From Sarcomyxa edulis (lineage: Eukaryota; Basidiomycota; Agaricomycetes; Agaricales; Mycenaceae), in assembly GCA_009761415.1 (NCBI GenBank), contig QUOL01000011.1, forward strand, positions 806,001 to 870,000: 64,000 nt of DNA. Reading direction: 5' to 3'. Below the pieces are notes generated by a model, which saw only the letters and a program-made list of their open reading frames with translations, searched no databases and was not told the DNA's origin. Positions 21,883 through 34,976 of this stretch are shown here, one piece after another. A program made the position numbers and the translations under genes. Position 1 is the first letter of the stretch. Every line of letters starts with the position of its first letter.

Positions 21883-24298
21883 TTACATCTGGCCCTTCCT
21901 CATCAGATTTCTTCTCACCCGTCTTCTCTCCCCACCAAGCCCTTCTCCTTTACCCCATTGCAGATATGGAGCCCTATATCTCTCGAATCCTGCAACGACG
22001 CCTTCCTCAGCTGTGATATCAAGCATGCCCCATATTGGTAACTCCATCTCTCCTTTGACCGCGACTCGGCACTTGGCTAGAAGCTGAGATCCGAGAGGGG
22101 TTATGATTTGGAGATGCGGAGAGGTCGGCGAGATGGATCGAATGAGTGCGAGACCATGGCATGTGGATGTCAACGGCGATGGAACGGAGGAGCCTTGCGT
22201 ATAAGGAATAGCACATCTGTGGCCTTTGGGTGTAGCCATATCGATGTCCGAATCTAGATCGAGGGTTCCAGGATCACAACTAACAAGTCCCACTATAGCA
22301 CCGTTCAAAACATGCTCAATTTCCGAGGGAACGACATCTTCGGTCCCAGCACCTGCTAAGACAAATTTATCGAATGCTGTCTCCCAGTTTACTTCAAAGG
22401 GAGGGCGTGCACATAATGGGAGATCCGTGTTCCACGAGGTAGCAGTTATTTGTTGCAATTCTGCGGGGGAGGTAGACGGTGGTGGGAAGACGGCATGGAG
22501 ATAAGATAAGATGGAAAGGGAACGATGGTCGGCCGCAGAATAATTGGTGGAAAGCGTAGAGGGAATGATCGGCTCCAAAGTGTGCATTTTCGTATCTTTG
22601 CCATAATTAGTTACGGGGTTCTTTGGGAGGGTTGCGCCTGACCAGCCGGAGTCAAAGCTCGGGGCTTCGATTTCGAAGATATCCGTGGGCTCGACAATGT
22701 CCTCGATTTTTCGAGTGAGGTCGGCGCCAAGTCCTTTGATCCACCCCATAGTGTTGACGACGAGAGGAATCGTGTCCGATATTCTCTCATCGTTATCGTG
22801 AGCATCAACCAGTGGTGATTGGACGTCTAGACGGTATGACTCCATTATAGACTGGATAGAACTAATGTAATGAGAAGGCGATGATCGTGGTGTAGTTGCG
22901 CCAACGTAGTGCGCAAACTTTGGAAGTGTGGGATGAGTAAATGGAGGGCCTACACGAGAAAAGAGTATGAGCGTCATCAATGAGAGATGTAGAAGCCAGG
23001 CATACCGAATACAGGAGTTTCGATGATATTCAAGGCCACCATTCCACCCGGGGTGAATTCAGATTGGCCCAGATCACATTCCAAAAAAGCAACCTTTCGA
23101 TATCTAGAAGATTACATAAGCATAAGTCAAATCAGAAGGCAAAAACACTTACCGTGTGGTCAGTCTGTTCAGTAAGGTCCGGGCGAAAGTGCTTTTACCA
23201 GATTTCTTGGGGCCTCTGACCAGATATACGTTGCTTCCTTCACATGAGATAGAGGATAACGCCGATTCCCAAGTCGGAGGAACAACGAAGGGCTGTATAT
23301 TTTTGCTTTGACGAGTCAGCTAATAAACTGGTTAGATGTGATAATGTACCAAAAAAAAAAAATTGACGACAGACCATATGAGTACCCCGCAGAGAAAACT
23401 CTGGCTGGATATCGCTCTTTTGCCACCGCGAAGGATCAAAGAAGCCATCGAATGTGCGACATATACGGCCTAATCCTTCGACACCTGTTCGCAACTCTTG
23501 GAGAACGATGATGGCACGCTCTTGATTCAAAAGGACGTGTAATCTGTCTGAAAGATCTGCTTTCTTCCGGTGGCTCCTGCTGGCATCCCCAGAAAGATGA
23601 GCCAGAACAGGAATTGGCGAGGATCTAGGCGCAAAGACGCGATGCCTTGTGGGTGAAGCGGTAAGGTTGACACCCGATATTGACACAGAGCCGCGCAAGA
23701 CGACGAAGGTATAGGTTCCCAAGAAGCTTATTGTCTGGGATGGCGCTAGACTTATGACGCTAGCGGACTCGCCCTCGTAAAGTGAGAGACCAAGGGAAGT
23801 AGATTCCTCAGGCGTCAGGAAGAAGAGGTTTTCGCCTGGAATCGAGACGAAACTAGAGAGTATGGCGGGCTCGGGGACTGGAACAGTAGCTACTTCGTCT
23901 TCTTCCTCTTCATTGGATGAGTCGTTCAAGGGCATACTTGGTGACCATGCCCGTTTGCCTCTTGATACTTTTATAGGTAGGGTGGGGGGATCGAATTCAT
24001 CCTCGGATATGTCTTGTTCATCAGAATCAAGGATGATGATATCCTCTTCTCGCTCCAAAGCAATAGGCTGTTCCTCAAAATACCTGGTTCTAGTTTCCTC
24101 TACCCTCCTCGCCTTCTTCTTTTTCTTCTGCTTTTTCCTCGGTGGATTCGGGGGTGCAGGACTCGGTTTCCGTTTCATTAAAGGTCGTGAAGGAGCGGTC
24201 GGGAAAGCTGCAGGAGGTAAAGTTACCACATTGATCGGTGAAATTCCGGATTCCTTCTGGGCTTGAGCCAATTTTCGAGCAGCGATGGCGCTCAACAT
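21883..24298 (-). CDS. GRC3: Grc3-type polynucleotide 5'-hydroxyl kinase
   Basis: Nuclear/nucleolar kinase that works with Las1 in ITS2 processing of pre-rRNA in yeast. The start is the ATG at 24298 (MLSAIAARKLAQ); the frame upstream has no ATG. The N-terminal third is disordered, with a basic nuclear-signal run (RKKQKKKKKARR) and acidic stretches. The sequence then has GENLFFLTPEES and GTYTFVVLRGSVSISG (beta-sandwich), PPTWESAL, the Walker A GPKKSGKSTFAR (about 23190-23220), then LECDLGQSEFTPGG, TPRSSPSHYISSI and NTMGWIKGLG, as in the Clp1/Grc3 family. The C-terminus is long and ends RNLMRKGQM. At least three introns; one is only about 54 nt with a T12 tract (donor after HM, acceptor before LTRQSKN). 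Clp1 is the alternative, but the length and tail favour Grc3. Confidence 0.9.
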
Positions 24299-25184
24299 GC
24301 AGGCAGAGTTCAAGACACAATTTCGAATTCGGCCAAAAATGTTTCGCGACTCCCATTTTGGGTTATATCCTTCACGTGATCGACGCGACTCGAAGTCGCG
24401 TCACAGGTTTCTTGAATCTCATGCTAGACTCCATGTCACCCGTCCCCTTGCTAGGGATTGGCTCAGGAGGAGCGCCAGTATTTCTTGATTGCAATCTAAA
24501 TACATATATGGTATTGGCCACATCGATGACCATGGCAAGCAGTAGCTATTGACCTCCCCGGATCACTACGTAGTATCGAAGAAGACTCGAGAAAGATTTG
24601 ATTGGCGTACTGCACAGATATACGAATATGCAGTGGTTGGTGTATCTAGACGTGCTTGAGCTACATATTAACGCTACATCAGTATCAGTATCAGTATCAG
24701 TATCAGTATCAGCACTAGTGCGTCCGCATGATAAATGTGACCGGTAGCTACTTCAGGATGTTTCCGAGGCTCTATATGCACGCCAAAAAGATGGAACTTG
24801 ATTACAAGCGATACTCGGCCTCGACCAACTGACAGAAATCAAACATCATCAAGCATCGAACAAGGGAATTTTAGGACAACGGGGAACTTGCTAGGAACGA
24901 GTCGCGGAGACATGTGGCGTATCACTGTTCAAGTTAAGAAGCTAAACATGCTACGAGAGCTTGATTGCAGGGAGGGGACGTCAACTAACAGACAGAGCAC
25001 GCAAGTATGTGATTGCTGACATTCCTTCAACTCGGCCGTCAAGTTGTATGTGTGACTACCGATATTGAGCCGTCAAAGTGCCATAGTATGTATGCATCAG
25101 CAGCATTAGATTCCTAGAGACCATCCAAAGTATTTGGAACTCGACTGCCTGACGTGCTCCATGTCGAACAAGGGCAAGGTATCA
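24299..25184. other. Intergenic, GRC3 upstream to RNA14 end
   Basis: The left part is the GRC3 promoter, without a TATA box. A hexamer microsatellite lies at 24678-24713. No gene was recognised. If the longer RNA14 reading is right, 25106-25184 belongs to that gene. Confidence 0.5.
24678..24713 (+). repeat. Hexanucleotide microsatellite (ATCAGT)n
   Basis: Six tandem copies of ATCAGT/ATCAGC read directly from the sequence, in non-coding DNA. Confidence 0.9.
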
Positions 25185-28100
25185 TTAGTATCGACGCGCA
25201 CCGCGTCCACCAGGTCCTTGGTAGGGCCCGTAATCGGGAGGTGGACGACCTGTGTTGACAAGCAATCAGGATCAACGGGAATGGGCGCTAATTGCAGACG
25301 ACAGACCTCGAGGTGGGGGTACAGGCGGTGGTGATCGCGCTCTCGCACCACTGCTACTGGGTATAACGGCATTGCGGAACAACATCATCAAGTCATCCGT
25401 TCTGAAGACGGGACCTAGATTTAGGTGGCACAAACTCTTCAGTTAGCCAAACAATCGACAACTTGGAAGATAGGGAGACTCACCGTCAAATGCTGATGGT
25501 GCCGGAAGCTGTCCAACGAACCACGAGATAACTGGTGGTAATACTGGACCTTTTTCATCCTCTCTTTCTCTGTCCGGCCGACGGGGTGGAGGAGGTGGCG
25601 GACCATCTCTATCCCTACCACCATCCCTCTCCCAAGCGGGTGGCGGAGGACTGAACCGCCGTCTCCCAGGTCCATCCCACCTACCATCCCGATCAGAACC
25701 CCGGTCGCCTCGAGGAGACAGAGGCCGAGCTCGTTTATGGTCCCTGCCACTCCCATCTTTCCGATACTCTGGAGACGAGGCGCGTTTGTGCGTCGCGGGA
25801 CTAGGCTGTGTGAGAGATCCTTGGGTTTCAGTGCGTGTGAGGGAGTTTGGACTGATCCGCGCCTTAGCGACACCCAGGTCCATAGCAGCTATGGCGTCGA
25901 TCCCGAGATAGATGTGTCTTTGTGCAAAGCGTTTGATGGGCGGATCTGATATTCAAAACAATTAGCAGCAGTAGGACGTATGTGTTCGTTAATAAACGAG
26001 CCTGAGGGGTATACTTCTGCCATCCGCTTCTCCAGTTTCTGGGCCGCTTCAAGGTCACCGTATTGGTATTCATATCGTGCCCATCGTTCCCATAGTTTAC
26101 GTGCTTCCTCCGGTGAGAAAGTACTTATCACACGCTCGAACAATGCTCGTGCGTCTGGATTTGGAAGATGAGCCTCTACTAATGGACCCATATGAAAAGG
26201 GACTTACTGTTTTGATCGTTGACGGAGATGAGGAAACCGAGGTACCTCAAGACGTACTCTATTTCATCACCAAAAGTATCCAAGCCTTTCTCGAAGATTC
26301 TGCTGGCTACGTTCTTGTCGTTGGAGCAATGGTATTCCATCAATGCTATCACGACCATGAGGAAAACACAAACAGTCGACGATCACCAATGACCACATAC
26401 CTGCTGCTTCGTAAACCTGCCAAGGTGTCCACCGATCCTTCCGAGCTTTACCGAATATACCTCTCGAGACTTTGACGCTTTCTGCACGTCTTCCAAAACG
26501 CATGTACATAATCCACACCAGTCCATACTCTGTCCGTCTCTCACTCAGTTCCTGTGACTTTGGTGGCTTCTCGTCCGACGCCTGTGTAGCGAATGAGGAA
26601 TTATTTGATTGTATCCCTGCCTCAGTAAGGCCAGTGGAAGCGGCATTCATTGTAGCAGAGGCAATGATGCTGGAGTTCGAATTCAAGGACGACAAAGAAG
26701 AGTTGGCCGAATTTACTCGAGCTTCGAGGACCTCCAGTTCAGTACGAAGATGGGTGAGGAGTTTATCGAAGGACGTATGGACGTCCGGGTATTCCTTTTT
26801 GACTTCCTGGGCCTCTACGTACGCGAATGTGAGAAGGAAACTACCAGGATTAGCTTCCATCCCTTGTTTTAGGATAGCCATAGCTTCGTCTTGTTTACCA
26901 ATACTCAGAGTCCATGTGTACGCCATGAACCTGTGCAGAGTCAGATTATCATGAAGCTAGGAGAATGAACAAGAGATGAAGCGCACCAAATCTCAGAGTA
27001 GAACCTCATCCTGATGACAGCTTTCCGATACACGCCCTGTACTCGTGTGATCAGCGTCGCCTTGTCCTTGTCTTCGACTTCCAGAGGGTTGCTCTCTTCC
27101 CATTTGAGATATGCTTTCCACGAACCTACGAGTGCGCGTTCGGCGACATTGAATGTAGGAAGAGCTGGGAGATACAGCGGAGGTCGGTTTGAAGCGGATG
27201 GTGGTGTTGGCGGGAAAAGAGGTGCTAGATGTTTTTGTAGTTGACGAAGGACCGCGCGGGCTTGCATGTGTGCTGGTGTCAGATCACTCATGAATTTCTT
27301 GGCCTATTTGAGATATGGGCGTTACGTCTATGGGATTGGAACCGTTGGTCAAGAAAGATACGTACCGTGATTTTGTTCAGGTTTGTCTCGAACGCTTCAA
27401 GTTCCTGCCATATCTTTTCGACATTATCGAGCGGAATTTGGACTGCACGGTGGTAGACCTTTCGGAGGGCGTCCATCTTCTGTTGTTCTTCCCATGTCGT
27501 AGTGCACTGGTTCAATGTGTTGGAAGTTGCAGGATAAGAGAAGCGAAGAACAGGCGCACCTCTCCTGATTTCAAGAATTGAATGTAATCACTCCAGATCT
27601 CGCCACCATCCTTGTCTTGGCCAACGTGATTTAGGGCGAACTCGTACGCTTTGCGAATAGTATCGCGTTGTGCTGGGCCTGTGTTGACGCGTCTTTGGAA
27701 GAGTCAGTATCACAGAGAGATACAGGGATTTGACTTTACATACCTGACATATGTGAGATAGAACTTCCACAGCTCGACTGACGGAGATGTCCTAAGAAAA
27801 CGTTTGAACAGACTCTCTGCGAATTGGAACGACGGTGGATTCAAGAAGTGGTTTAGATACGCAATCTGCGCTGCAGCCTGTGAAACATATACAGTTTTTG
27901 AGAGTCCCGTTCCCGACCGCACCTTACACCACATATAAAAAAGAAGAAAATCGCGCACTGTGTTTGGATATCGCTCAAGCAACGCCTCATACGATTGTTT
28001 CACTTTCTCAAGATCTCCACTACTTTCTGCTAAATCAACAAGCTTTTTCCAGTCCTCTGGATTTTGAGGTTTCTCGCGAAGCTGGGCCCATAAAAGATCA

Positions 28101-28252
28101 TACTCGGATTGAGGAGGCACGAGTTCGTCGTGGCGCTCTTCGTCCGGTTCGGATTTTGGTTTTATAGGACTGAGTGTGGGTTCTTCTATAGGTTGTGTGG
28201 AGTCTCCTGAGAATTCGATTCCTGGATCAATATCGGCAGCGTTTTCTGACAT
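25185..28252 (-). CDS. RNA14: Rna14 / CstF-77 homologue, mRNA 3'-end processing
   Basis: Scaffold of the cleavage-factor complex that cuts and polyadenylates pre-mRNA. The start is ATG 28252 ([11 protein letters not shown]). After an acidic leader come HAT helix repeats: [67 protein letters not shown] and [18 protein letters not shown]. The C-terminal third is Arg/Gly/Pro-rich with [15 protein letters not shown] and the monkeytail-like [18 protein letters not shown], which in family members contacts Rna15/CstF-64. Two ends are possible. Splicing a 56-nt intron gives [15 protein letters not shown] and a TAA at 25185, typical of these proteins. Without it the frame runs to 25106. I prefer 25185. 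Confidence 0.9.
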
Positions 28253-31199
28253 GTTTTGAGCAAGAAAGAGAAATTACGAGTTGAACTTCACCGAAATTTC
28301 ACAAGTGACCAGAAATAGCACAGCCACACAGCCACGTGGAAAGTATACCATGAACAAGTTTTTTTTATCTGCCTACCGTACTTGTTAGGCGGTTTTGGCA
28401 CTGTAAGCTTAGTACAAAAGGAGTATCGAGTGGAAGATCACGCAAAAAAATGGTGTCGATGTATGTACGGAATTGACATGAACCAACGAATGCCACTCGC
28501 GCACCATGGCCACTGGCACTGATAGAAATTCAAGGAAGTTCAGAAGATAGCTACCAAGATAGACAGCATAGGCGAAACCTACACCTAGATGAGATCAAGT
28601 CGAGTCAGGAACTGAGCACGGTCGTAGATGCGCGCTGTACTGGTACTGTGGCACAATCTCGGACGTCAGTTCAGCGTGAGAGCGATTGAAAAATACAAGA
28701 GAGAGAGAGCGTGTTTCCAATCGGGCTGGGTTGTCTTCTACATATGCGCCGGGCGTAGAGTTCTTCGATGTGTGCTTTTAACAAGATAATACGAGACTTT
28801 CTGGCTTCCAATACCTCTTTGAACAAGAAGAAAAGACGAACTGAACGATTCCCTCGAGGTTTTGTTGTAGTGTCGGAGAGATTACGATAATCACACCCAG
28901 GCCGAGATATAACGATCGACCGATTCGTCCTACACGGTCATACGGATCGAGTCTCTGTGGAGAGAGACAAGTGTGATACCAGCCTTCGACATCAATATGG
29001 AACTCTGTTGGTGTACTCATCTGAGGACCAAACAGAAGCAGTACGCTGACCAGCATCGGCATCACTGCGAAAATTTTGGGTTTGTGGAGCATGAAGGAGT
29101 GCTGTGAACAGAATAGGTCCATAGTCATGACTATCGGCATAAGAGTGACGCCTGTTGGCATAATACTCCGAGTGCAGATATTGACAGCAAGCCTAGGCAG
29201 CATCAGGTCCAATCAATTTGGAAGGAAGCCAACAGATAGTTCAAGTACAAGTTCGGGATGAGAACCCAATACATACTCGTCGCTACCTGCCCCGTTCGAA
29301 TGCCAGGGCCTTCCTAGCAGAGGAAGTAAGTAAGTCCGTTCGTGATGGAAGGGGAAATACAAGCGAAAATAACGGAGGTGGTTGACAAGGTTTGTTTATT
29401 CCGTCCAAGACCTTTCATGGATGGCGACTTAGAACAAATTGAAGGCTCGACGCTCGTTAGGAGTTGGTTAAGAGCAGGAGGGAACGGTGTCACGCATCAC
29501 GCGTTAACGGTTAGGCATCGCTCTCCTCCGAAGTTATGTCGTGACTCGTCTTCTGCTGGCACCAATTTGCCACCGTCCGCTGTCTGGCTTTTGGAAGTTC
29601 GGAACAACTTCATTTTTTTCTTGCAAAGTTCCTCCCTTCACTACTTGAGCATCTCTAAACTTGCTTAGTCCCTTAGGTAGTCGTCTAATTCCTTTGGCAC
29701 ATAAGTCCAGGATTCCAGGTACGGGGGCGAATTAGTATCAGGCATCGTCGAGCAGTCGTGGGTCATAGCTCGTCCTCAATCACTCAGGCCAATTGCTTCG
29801 CGAGACCTTCTCAAGCCAGATCGATACCTTGGGCATCAGCTTCCCGATGGCAAGCTATCAACTCATTGTCGACGTGCTTTTAGCTCGTCCGAGGATGACT
29901 GAAGACATTTAGTGAAAATTCCGAGCAGCGATTTGCGTCTCGCTACGACCTACGACCTTCAAGTTCCCTCATATTCCGCATCCCATCAGGTTCTTCAATC
30001 GCGCACGTCAGTTTTTGCTTGGTATGTGTCGTGACATTTCTTTCGTTTTGGTGGGTTTTAGGTCAATCAACATCGTTTTAGCTTTACATTCGATGTCTAT
30101 AGCTGTCTATCAAGAACACCGTCGTCGACGCGGAAGCATTGGAAGTGCGACGTTATGTGCCTCTTGCATACGCCATATTGAGCACAGTTCAAGGACAGTT
30201 TGGACCTGTCGCCGGATGTATCTGGAAAGCCCCAGGTCGCCATTAATCGGTAATGTGGAAAGCTCCACATACTTCTCCTTGGAGTTTTATGCCTGACATG
30301 GTTCATACCGCTGAAGCATCCAGATATCTACGACGAAAGTTTACTTGCAGAACGGCGACTGGTCTCCTCCAGGCACCTACATAGACGCCATGCTATGCGG
30401 GTGTGAGCGTCGCATAAAATCCGGCACGAACTCCTTCGCACGGAGATAACTCTGGAAGCACGAATGCGGGAACTATATACCGGATCTAGGACTACGTCAA
30501 AGAGCCTACTGGGTAATAGCGTTGACTGCCCATCGCTTTCTCAATAAATCCCAGAAATCACGGAGGATTTGCATCTTCGGCCCCTCTATAGCCGTTCTCT
30601 TTGATCCAGATAGGTACCTAGGCCAGTGTTATGTTCTTGTGTTGTTGATAACAGGCTCATTTTAGCTCTGATTTATGTATGTCTGTACAGTTAATTTTGT
30701 CTTCAATCACGCGTGTGTGTCTGCTCTTTCATAATAACTTGATCTCGCTGACATCTTATGTTCCTGTAACAGATTCCTCTCTCCCTGAGAAAGCGTTTGA
30801 CCTGCCCATCTGTTCAACTGGTGTGGGTGAAAATTCAGGCTGAAGCCCCCCAATGGCCGATTTTACAATGGATCCGGGAATACCTGAAAGAATACTGGAA
30901 TTATGTCTCTTTAATCCAGGGACCGATCACGACCAATTCATATCTTGTGCGCATGTAGCGCTGACGAGCCTTGCTCCCTCACCCCACACGTTCTTCATCA
31001 GTGTTCCGATGCTGACCCAATCTCGTATGCTGTGCGTTTGTCACAAGCCTGGTTCTTGTCTAGCCAACCTTCGACGTAGAATTGACAGCAAGGTACAGTC
31101 CGTGGCAGAACGATCCTGATGAACCGCAGAACTAACTGCCATCGTCAGGTTCTCTAATCTCGACCGGCCACGGAATCGCACCGACATTTGTCCAAATTG
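28253..31199. other. Gene-poor 2.9 kb region
   Basis: No complete gene is supported. A frame at 28778-29212 (minus) has hydrophobic segments (VMPMLVSVLLLFG, LYLGLGVIIVIS) like a piece of a multi-pass membrane protein but lacks joinable ends. A short coding-like exon at about 30098-30246 (plus, LSIKNTVVDAEALEVRRY) also stands alone. Both may be decayed remains. No tRNA, CRISPR-like array or long repeat was seen. Confidence 0.45.
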
Positions 31200-31207
31200 T
31201 ATATATA
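31200..31207 (+). promoter_or_regulatory. TATA box of secreted PAN-like gene
   Basis: TATATATA, 89 bp before the ATG at 31296, followed by a leader rich in CT and CA. Confidence 0.45.
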
Positions 31208-31295
31208 CACCTTGAATTTCACTTTCAATCCTCAGCAAACATCCAGTACTCTACTAGACACTTGAGAGATACAACTCACTTCATAGTCTCTCATC

Positions 31296-33014
31296 ATGAA
31301 GATCACTGTCTCTAACATTGCTCTTGCTCTCTGCACGGCCAGCACCTTCGCGGCGGCAGCAACCACTGCTGTTACTCCTCCTGCTCTCCGTGGTCAGGCA
31401 GCTTCCAACAATAACACTCTCGACCTCAGCGGAACCGGTACCGACTCCAGCAGCATCGCGTCTACTGCTAACATCGTCGAGCAAAAAGACGGTGCAGGTA
31501 GTGACAACTCCCCTCCCGGAGAGCCTCCGGCGAACACAACCGTCACCGCAACTGACGGTGAGCTCACTGCATCCGGATCCCTTCGCCGTCGAATCGTGTC
31601 TCCAAGGACCGCGAAACGCGATATCAGCGAATTTAGTCAAGTTTTCGCTGGTACGGGGACTGGCCCCAACGACCGGGATGGGTCCATTGAAGGCACAGCT
31701 TACTTGACATACTCTCTCGTGCCAAATGCGACCTACGACGTAAGCGCGTGTCTTACTTACTGCGATAGCGTTGATGGATGTGGTGAGCATCTCATAAGTT
31801 CCTTCTTTAATCTTTCCCAAGCTAAAGCATATTTATACGTGTAGTCTTCGCGAACCTCTTCTACGAGTTCAATAACCCGCTTCTCGACTTCGTTTTCAGT
31901 GAGAAGTCGAACCTGAAATGTGCTCTTTACGGTGATATACACACTGCCGCCGAGAAGACCAATAAGGGAGGACAACAGCTCGAAGACCCTCCTGCAGGTC
32001 TTACCTATATTCAGCAAAGCAGCGGTTGGGCCCTGCCAACTGCTATTGCAGAACCCGCTACTCCTGACGGGTTAGTTCTTCCTAAGATTCGTACCCTCAC
32101 AGTTTGGCTGACCATTCCTTAGATATGAGCTCGTTTTCGGACCCACTGATGGCGCGAACAATGCCCCAGGGGTAAGTCGTCGATTCAACTGGGTTTGATC
32201 ATGAGTTTGTACTTATCTTTTGAATTTCTTTTAGTACATGGGATTCTCCTTCATCGACCAATATGATGTCCAAGCTTGCGCAGATCTCTGCAATGCTCGT
32301 CCAGCTGATCCCAATGGTGGTGTTTGCGAGTATTTCAACATCTGGCGTGCTTTGGTTAACGGAGTTCCTACCACATACACCTGCAGCATGGTTCGTGATC
32401 CTCGTTCTTCTCGTTCTTGCATATATTCTTAGCTAACCTGTCCGTAACAGTACTTCCTGCCTACAGATGCGTCTACCGCCGTCAACTTCGGACAGGGTGA
32501 CCTCAAAGTGACGTTCTCGCGTGGCTACAAACGAACCAATCTGGTCTCTGATGGAGGTTTCGAAGATTTCCCATGTTCCTCCGACTTCTGTTTCGCCGCG
32601 TCTGACAGTGCTTGGACCGGCATCACACCTCTTAGCGGAGATCTCGACGCTTCCATCTTCTTCTTCGTCTCGTACGCCCACTCCGGTCACGGTTCCGGTC
32701 TATTGGGCTCTGCCTTCGGTACCGACACCTTATCGGGTACACTCGTGCAGAACCAGCCACTCGCAACGACAGCTGGAAAGACATACACCATCAGCTTCTT
32801 CCACAACAGTGCTTTCAGTGGTTCCGCAGAAGCAGCCGCTTTCGTGCAGATTTTGTGGAATGGAGATGTCGTTGGAGAGATCAAGCCCGGCTTTGAAGAG
32901 TGGACTTTCCACGAACTCACCGCTGTTGGCACTGGAAATGACACGCTCGCGTTCCACGGAGGAACTGCTCCCGCGTGGAGCTTCCTCGACGACATTTTCG
33001 TCGCTTTGGCGTAA
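31296..33014 (+). CDS. Secreted protein with PAN/apple-like and jelly-roll-like domains
   Basis: MKITVSNIALALCTASTFAAA is a signal peptide. A Ser/Thr/Asn-rich stretch follows, and a KR site (RTAKRDISEF) may be a Kex2 cut. Two Cys-bearing modules have the fungal PAN-like layout: DVSACLTYCDSVDGCVFANLF and DVQACADLCNARPADP with CEYFNIWR. The C-terminal 170 residues (NLVSDGGFEDFPC, then AGKTYTISFFHNSAF and SFLDDIFVALA) look like a carbohydrate-binding-type beta-sandwich in which an NLxxNGGFE-like start and a final DDI/V strand are usual. Five short introns. Similar proteins are seen in mushrooms, some named fruit-body specific, but I recognise the family only by layout. A cell-wall or adhesion role is inference. 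Confidence 0.75.
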
Positions 33015-33633
33015 GAACAATTCTTTCTTTTCTTTGGTGAAGGGCATCATCACACGACTAGTGATACGAGTTGGGGTGACGGTTATATCGCGTCTATCTA
33101 AGATCTTCTGACTGGCACATACTTAATATTTCGACTCACGTTGTGAACAGCTTCGGTCTATTTCTACTTACTATGCGGCTCCTATAGGTTTAGAACCCTT
33201 ATAAACTACGCTCAAATACTTTCGCAACAGTACCTATCTGTACAAATGCTTTTTTCTGTACTCGCGTTGTCCCTTCCCAGGTTAGCTTTTCGAAACTAGT
33301 TGTACAAAACTTCTTCTAAGGTATTCTTGCTTCATATCAATCGATATAGTGCACAGTTGAAGGATCTGAAGATTGAGTTGTGTAGCTAAAGGGACGCGAC
33401 GTGTAAATATACGGCACTTGCAACTGTCCAATACCACTGAGGTTCAATGAACGATGCGTCCTTTTCGAGGCGATGCAATACATGTCCAAGGCGAACAGTA
33501 GCTTCAGAACCTCTACATGAATACAAAATGAGCAACAATACAATCCTATCATCAAAAGTCCCTCCAAAAAATGGAGCCCGTGACAAAGAAATGTCCGTAA
33601 TCAGATCGTCGCCTTCGCCGCAACAGTCTCTAC
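33015..33633. other. Intergenic, 3' region of secreted gene
   Basis: About 0.6 kb, AT-rich, with short frames on both strands and nothing recognised. Confidence 0.45.
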
Positions 33634-34490
33634 CTATGCGGACTGAATGATACCCCAGTACCTCTCCGGATCGTGTTTGGCCTGTACAACATACTGAGAC
33701 CCAACAAAGATGTCACCGAGCGCAGGAAGTCCATGCTCTTTCGCTGATACGATATGCGCTTCCACGGAGGACGACTCAACTTGAGTGTCTGTAGTCGAGT
33801 ATATGTAGACTCGAGGCGTCCTTCCAGGGGTCCAAGGAAGACCTGATTCATGTTTAAGCCGTTGCGGAATTCTTTCAAGTCGGAGGGCGGCGGTTTGCCA
33901 GTTATGACATTGATGTGTGCGAACGAATAATATAGGAACCACCATGGAAATCCCGGACATCCAGCCACAAGGACTTGATGGGGGTTGTGAAAACACGGAA
34001 GACGTGTCCAAGGCCTGCTTCGCGTGGAATGGAATCACAGATAAAGCAGGTCGCCGTAGGAGGAGCAATGGGTACTTTAGGTCTGTAGTTCTCCGATTGA
34101 CACTGATAGAAGGAATAGTTAAGACTCTCCACCTATCAAGGTGATTCCTTGAACGAGCGCTTACCAGAGACATTCATAGCTCACCATTGTAAGAACAAGG
34201 AAAGCAGTCGGAGAGTCTCCATAAAACCCCATTTCGATTGATTGAGAAGATTCACCACAGGACGAAGGACGTCGATCTAGTGTCCTATCGTCAACGTTGC
34301 GCTAATCAATTATGGAATAGCGGGGATAGTGTCTGGTGGTCCAGGAAATGGATTGCGTCAATCTAACCAATATATGACTGGCTTCGGGGTACAGCTTGAC
34401 ATGTATCCGATGAGATGGGGCAATTCTGCCTCTTGGGAGCTCAGCACTTCCTCCATCCGAATATCAGGATTGTTCTACAAGGGAGACGAT
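33634..34490 (-). pseudogene. TMEM53/DUF829-family gene, broken
   Basis: Pieces of one alpha/beta-hydrolase-like protein occur in the right order but in different frames. They are TILIFGWRK (about 34475), then KLYPEASHILVRLTQS one frame off, then RPVVNLLNQSK, then ATCFICDSIPREAGLGHVF with VFTTPIKSLW, and last PRVYIYSTTDTQVESSSVEA with AKHDPERYWGIIQSA ending at a TAG at 33634. The IYS.TD and HDPERYW signatures are typical of the family C-terminus. Stops and frame changes separate the first blocks with no usable splice sites, and the family's SNGG nucleophile segment was not found. I therefore call it a pseudogene, though undetected introns could rescue part of it. Confidence 0.6.
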
Positions 34491-34717
34491 ATGCTGTTAG
34501 GTCAAGCTCGTTCTGAGAAGCGATTACAGGAGTCTAGCGTACCGTGAACTCTCATTGTCGAAAGGATTTTTGGGGTCCTAAAAGAAGATGGATACTTTTG
34601 AGAATCTTTGCAGGCGCGCGCCACACGAGTCGACTTTTGAGAGGTCATATGGGAGATGTCTGCCAGGTGAGGTCGACAGGTTTGCACGAACTTCCGACGG
34701 GCGATGTTGCTGCATAG

Positions 34718-34976
34718 TATAGTTTACGAGAGACCACCAAAAAAACCAGAGCAATCACCGCATTCACCCCTCATCATATCAAACTGTATTTTGTCGCCAC
34801 GCAAAACAAAAGATCCAGATTATCTCGAAAAGTATTGCTGGGCTACATCAAGTCCAATTTGCTCTCGTAGATTGTTGAGGGTGGTCGGTTCTGGCAAAAT
34901 TGGCCTATGGAGGAAGTGCAGGAGGCAATGATGATTGTCGAATACAAAGGCACAGCAAACGGAGATCCGAGGCGGT
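34718..34976 (+). other. Possible gene remnant interrupted by the Ngaro element (left part)
   Basis: A frame open except for one TAG at 34869-34871 runs into the element. When the element is removed it continues without a frame change at 41119 (RRLKTTYPEGLGDFLP) to a TAG near 41191. The TAG is preceded by a pyrimidine-containing TCGTAG that could also be a splice acceptor. No family is recognised, so this is only a candidate target gene. Confidence 0.3.

Noticed and set aside
28778..29212. Hydrophobic minus-strand frame as a membrane-protein gene
   Set aside because: Upstream pieces need frame changes and no family motif is seen. Kept only as a note in the gap entry.
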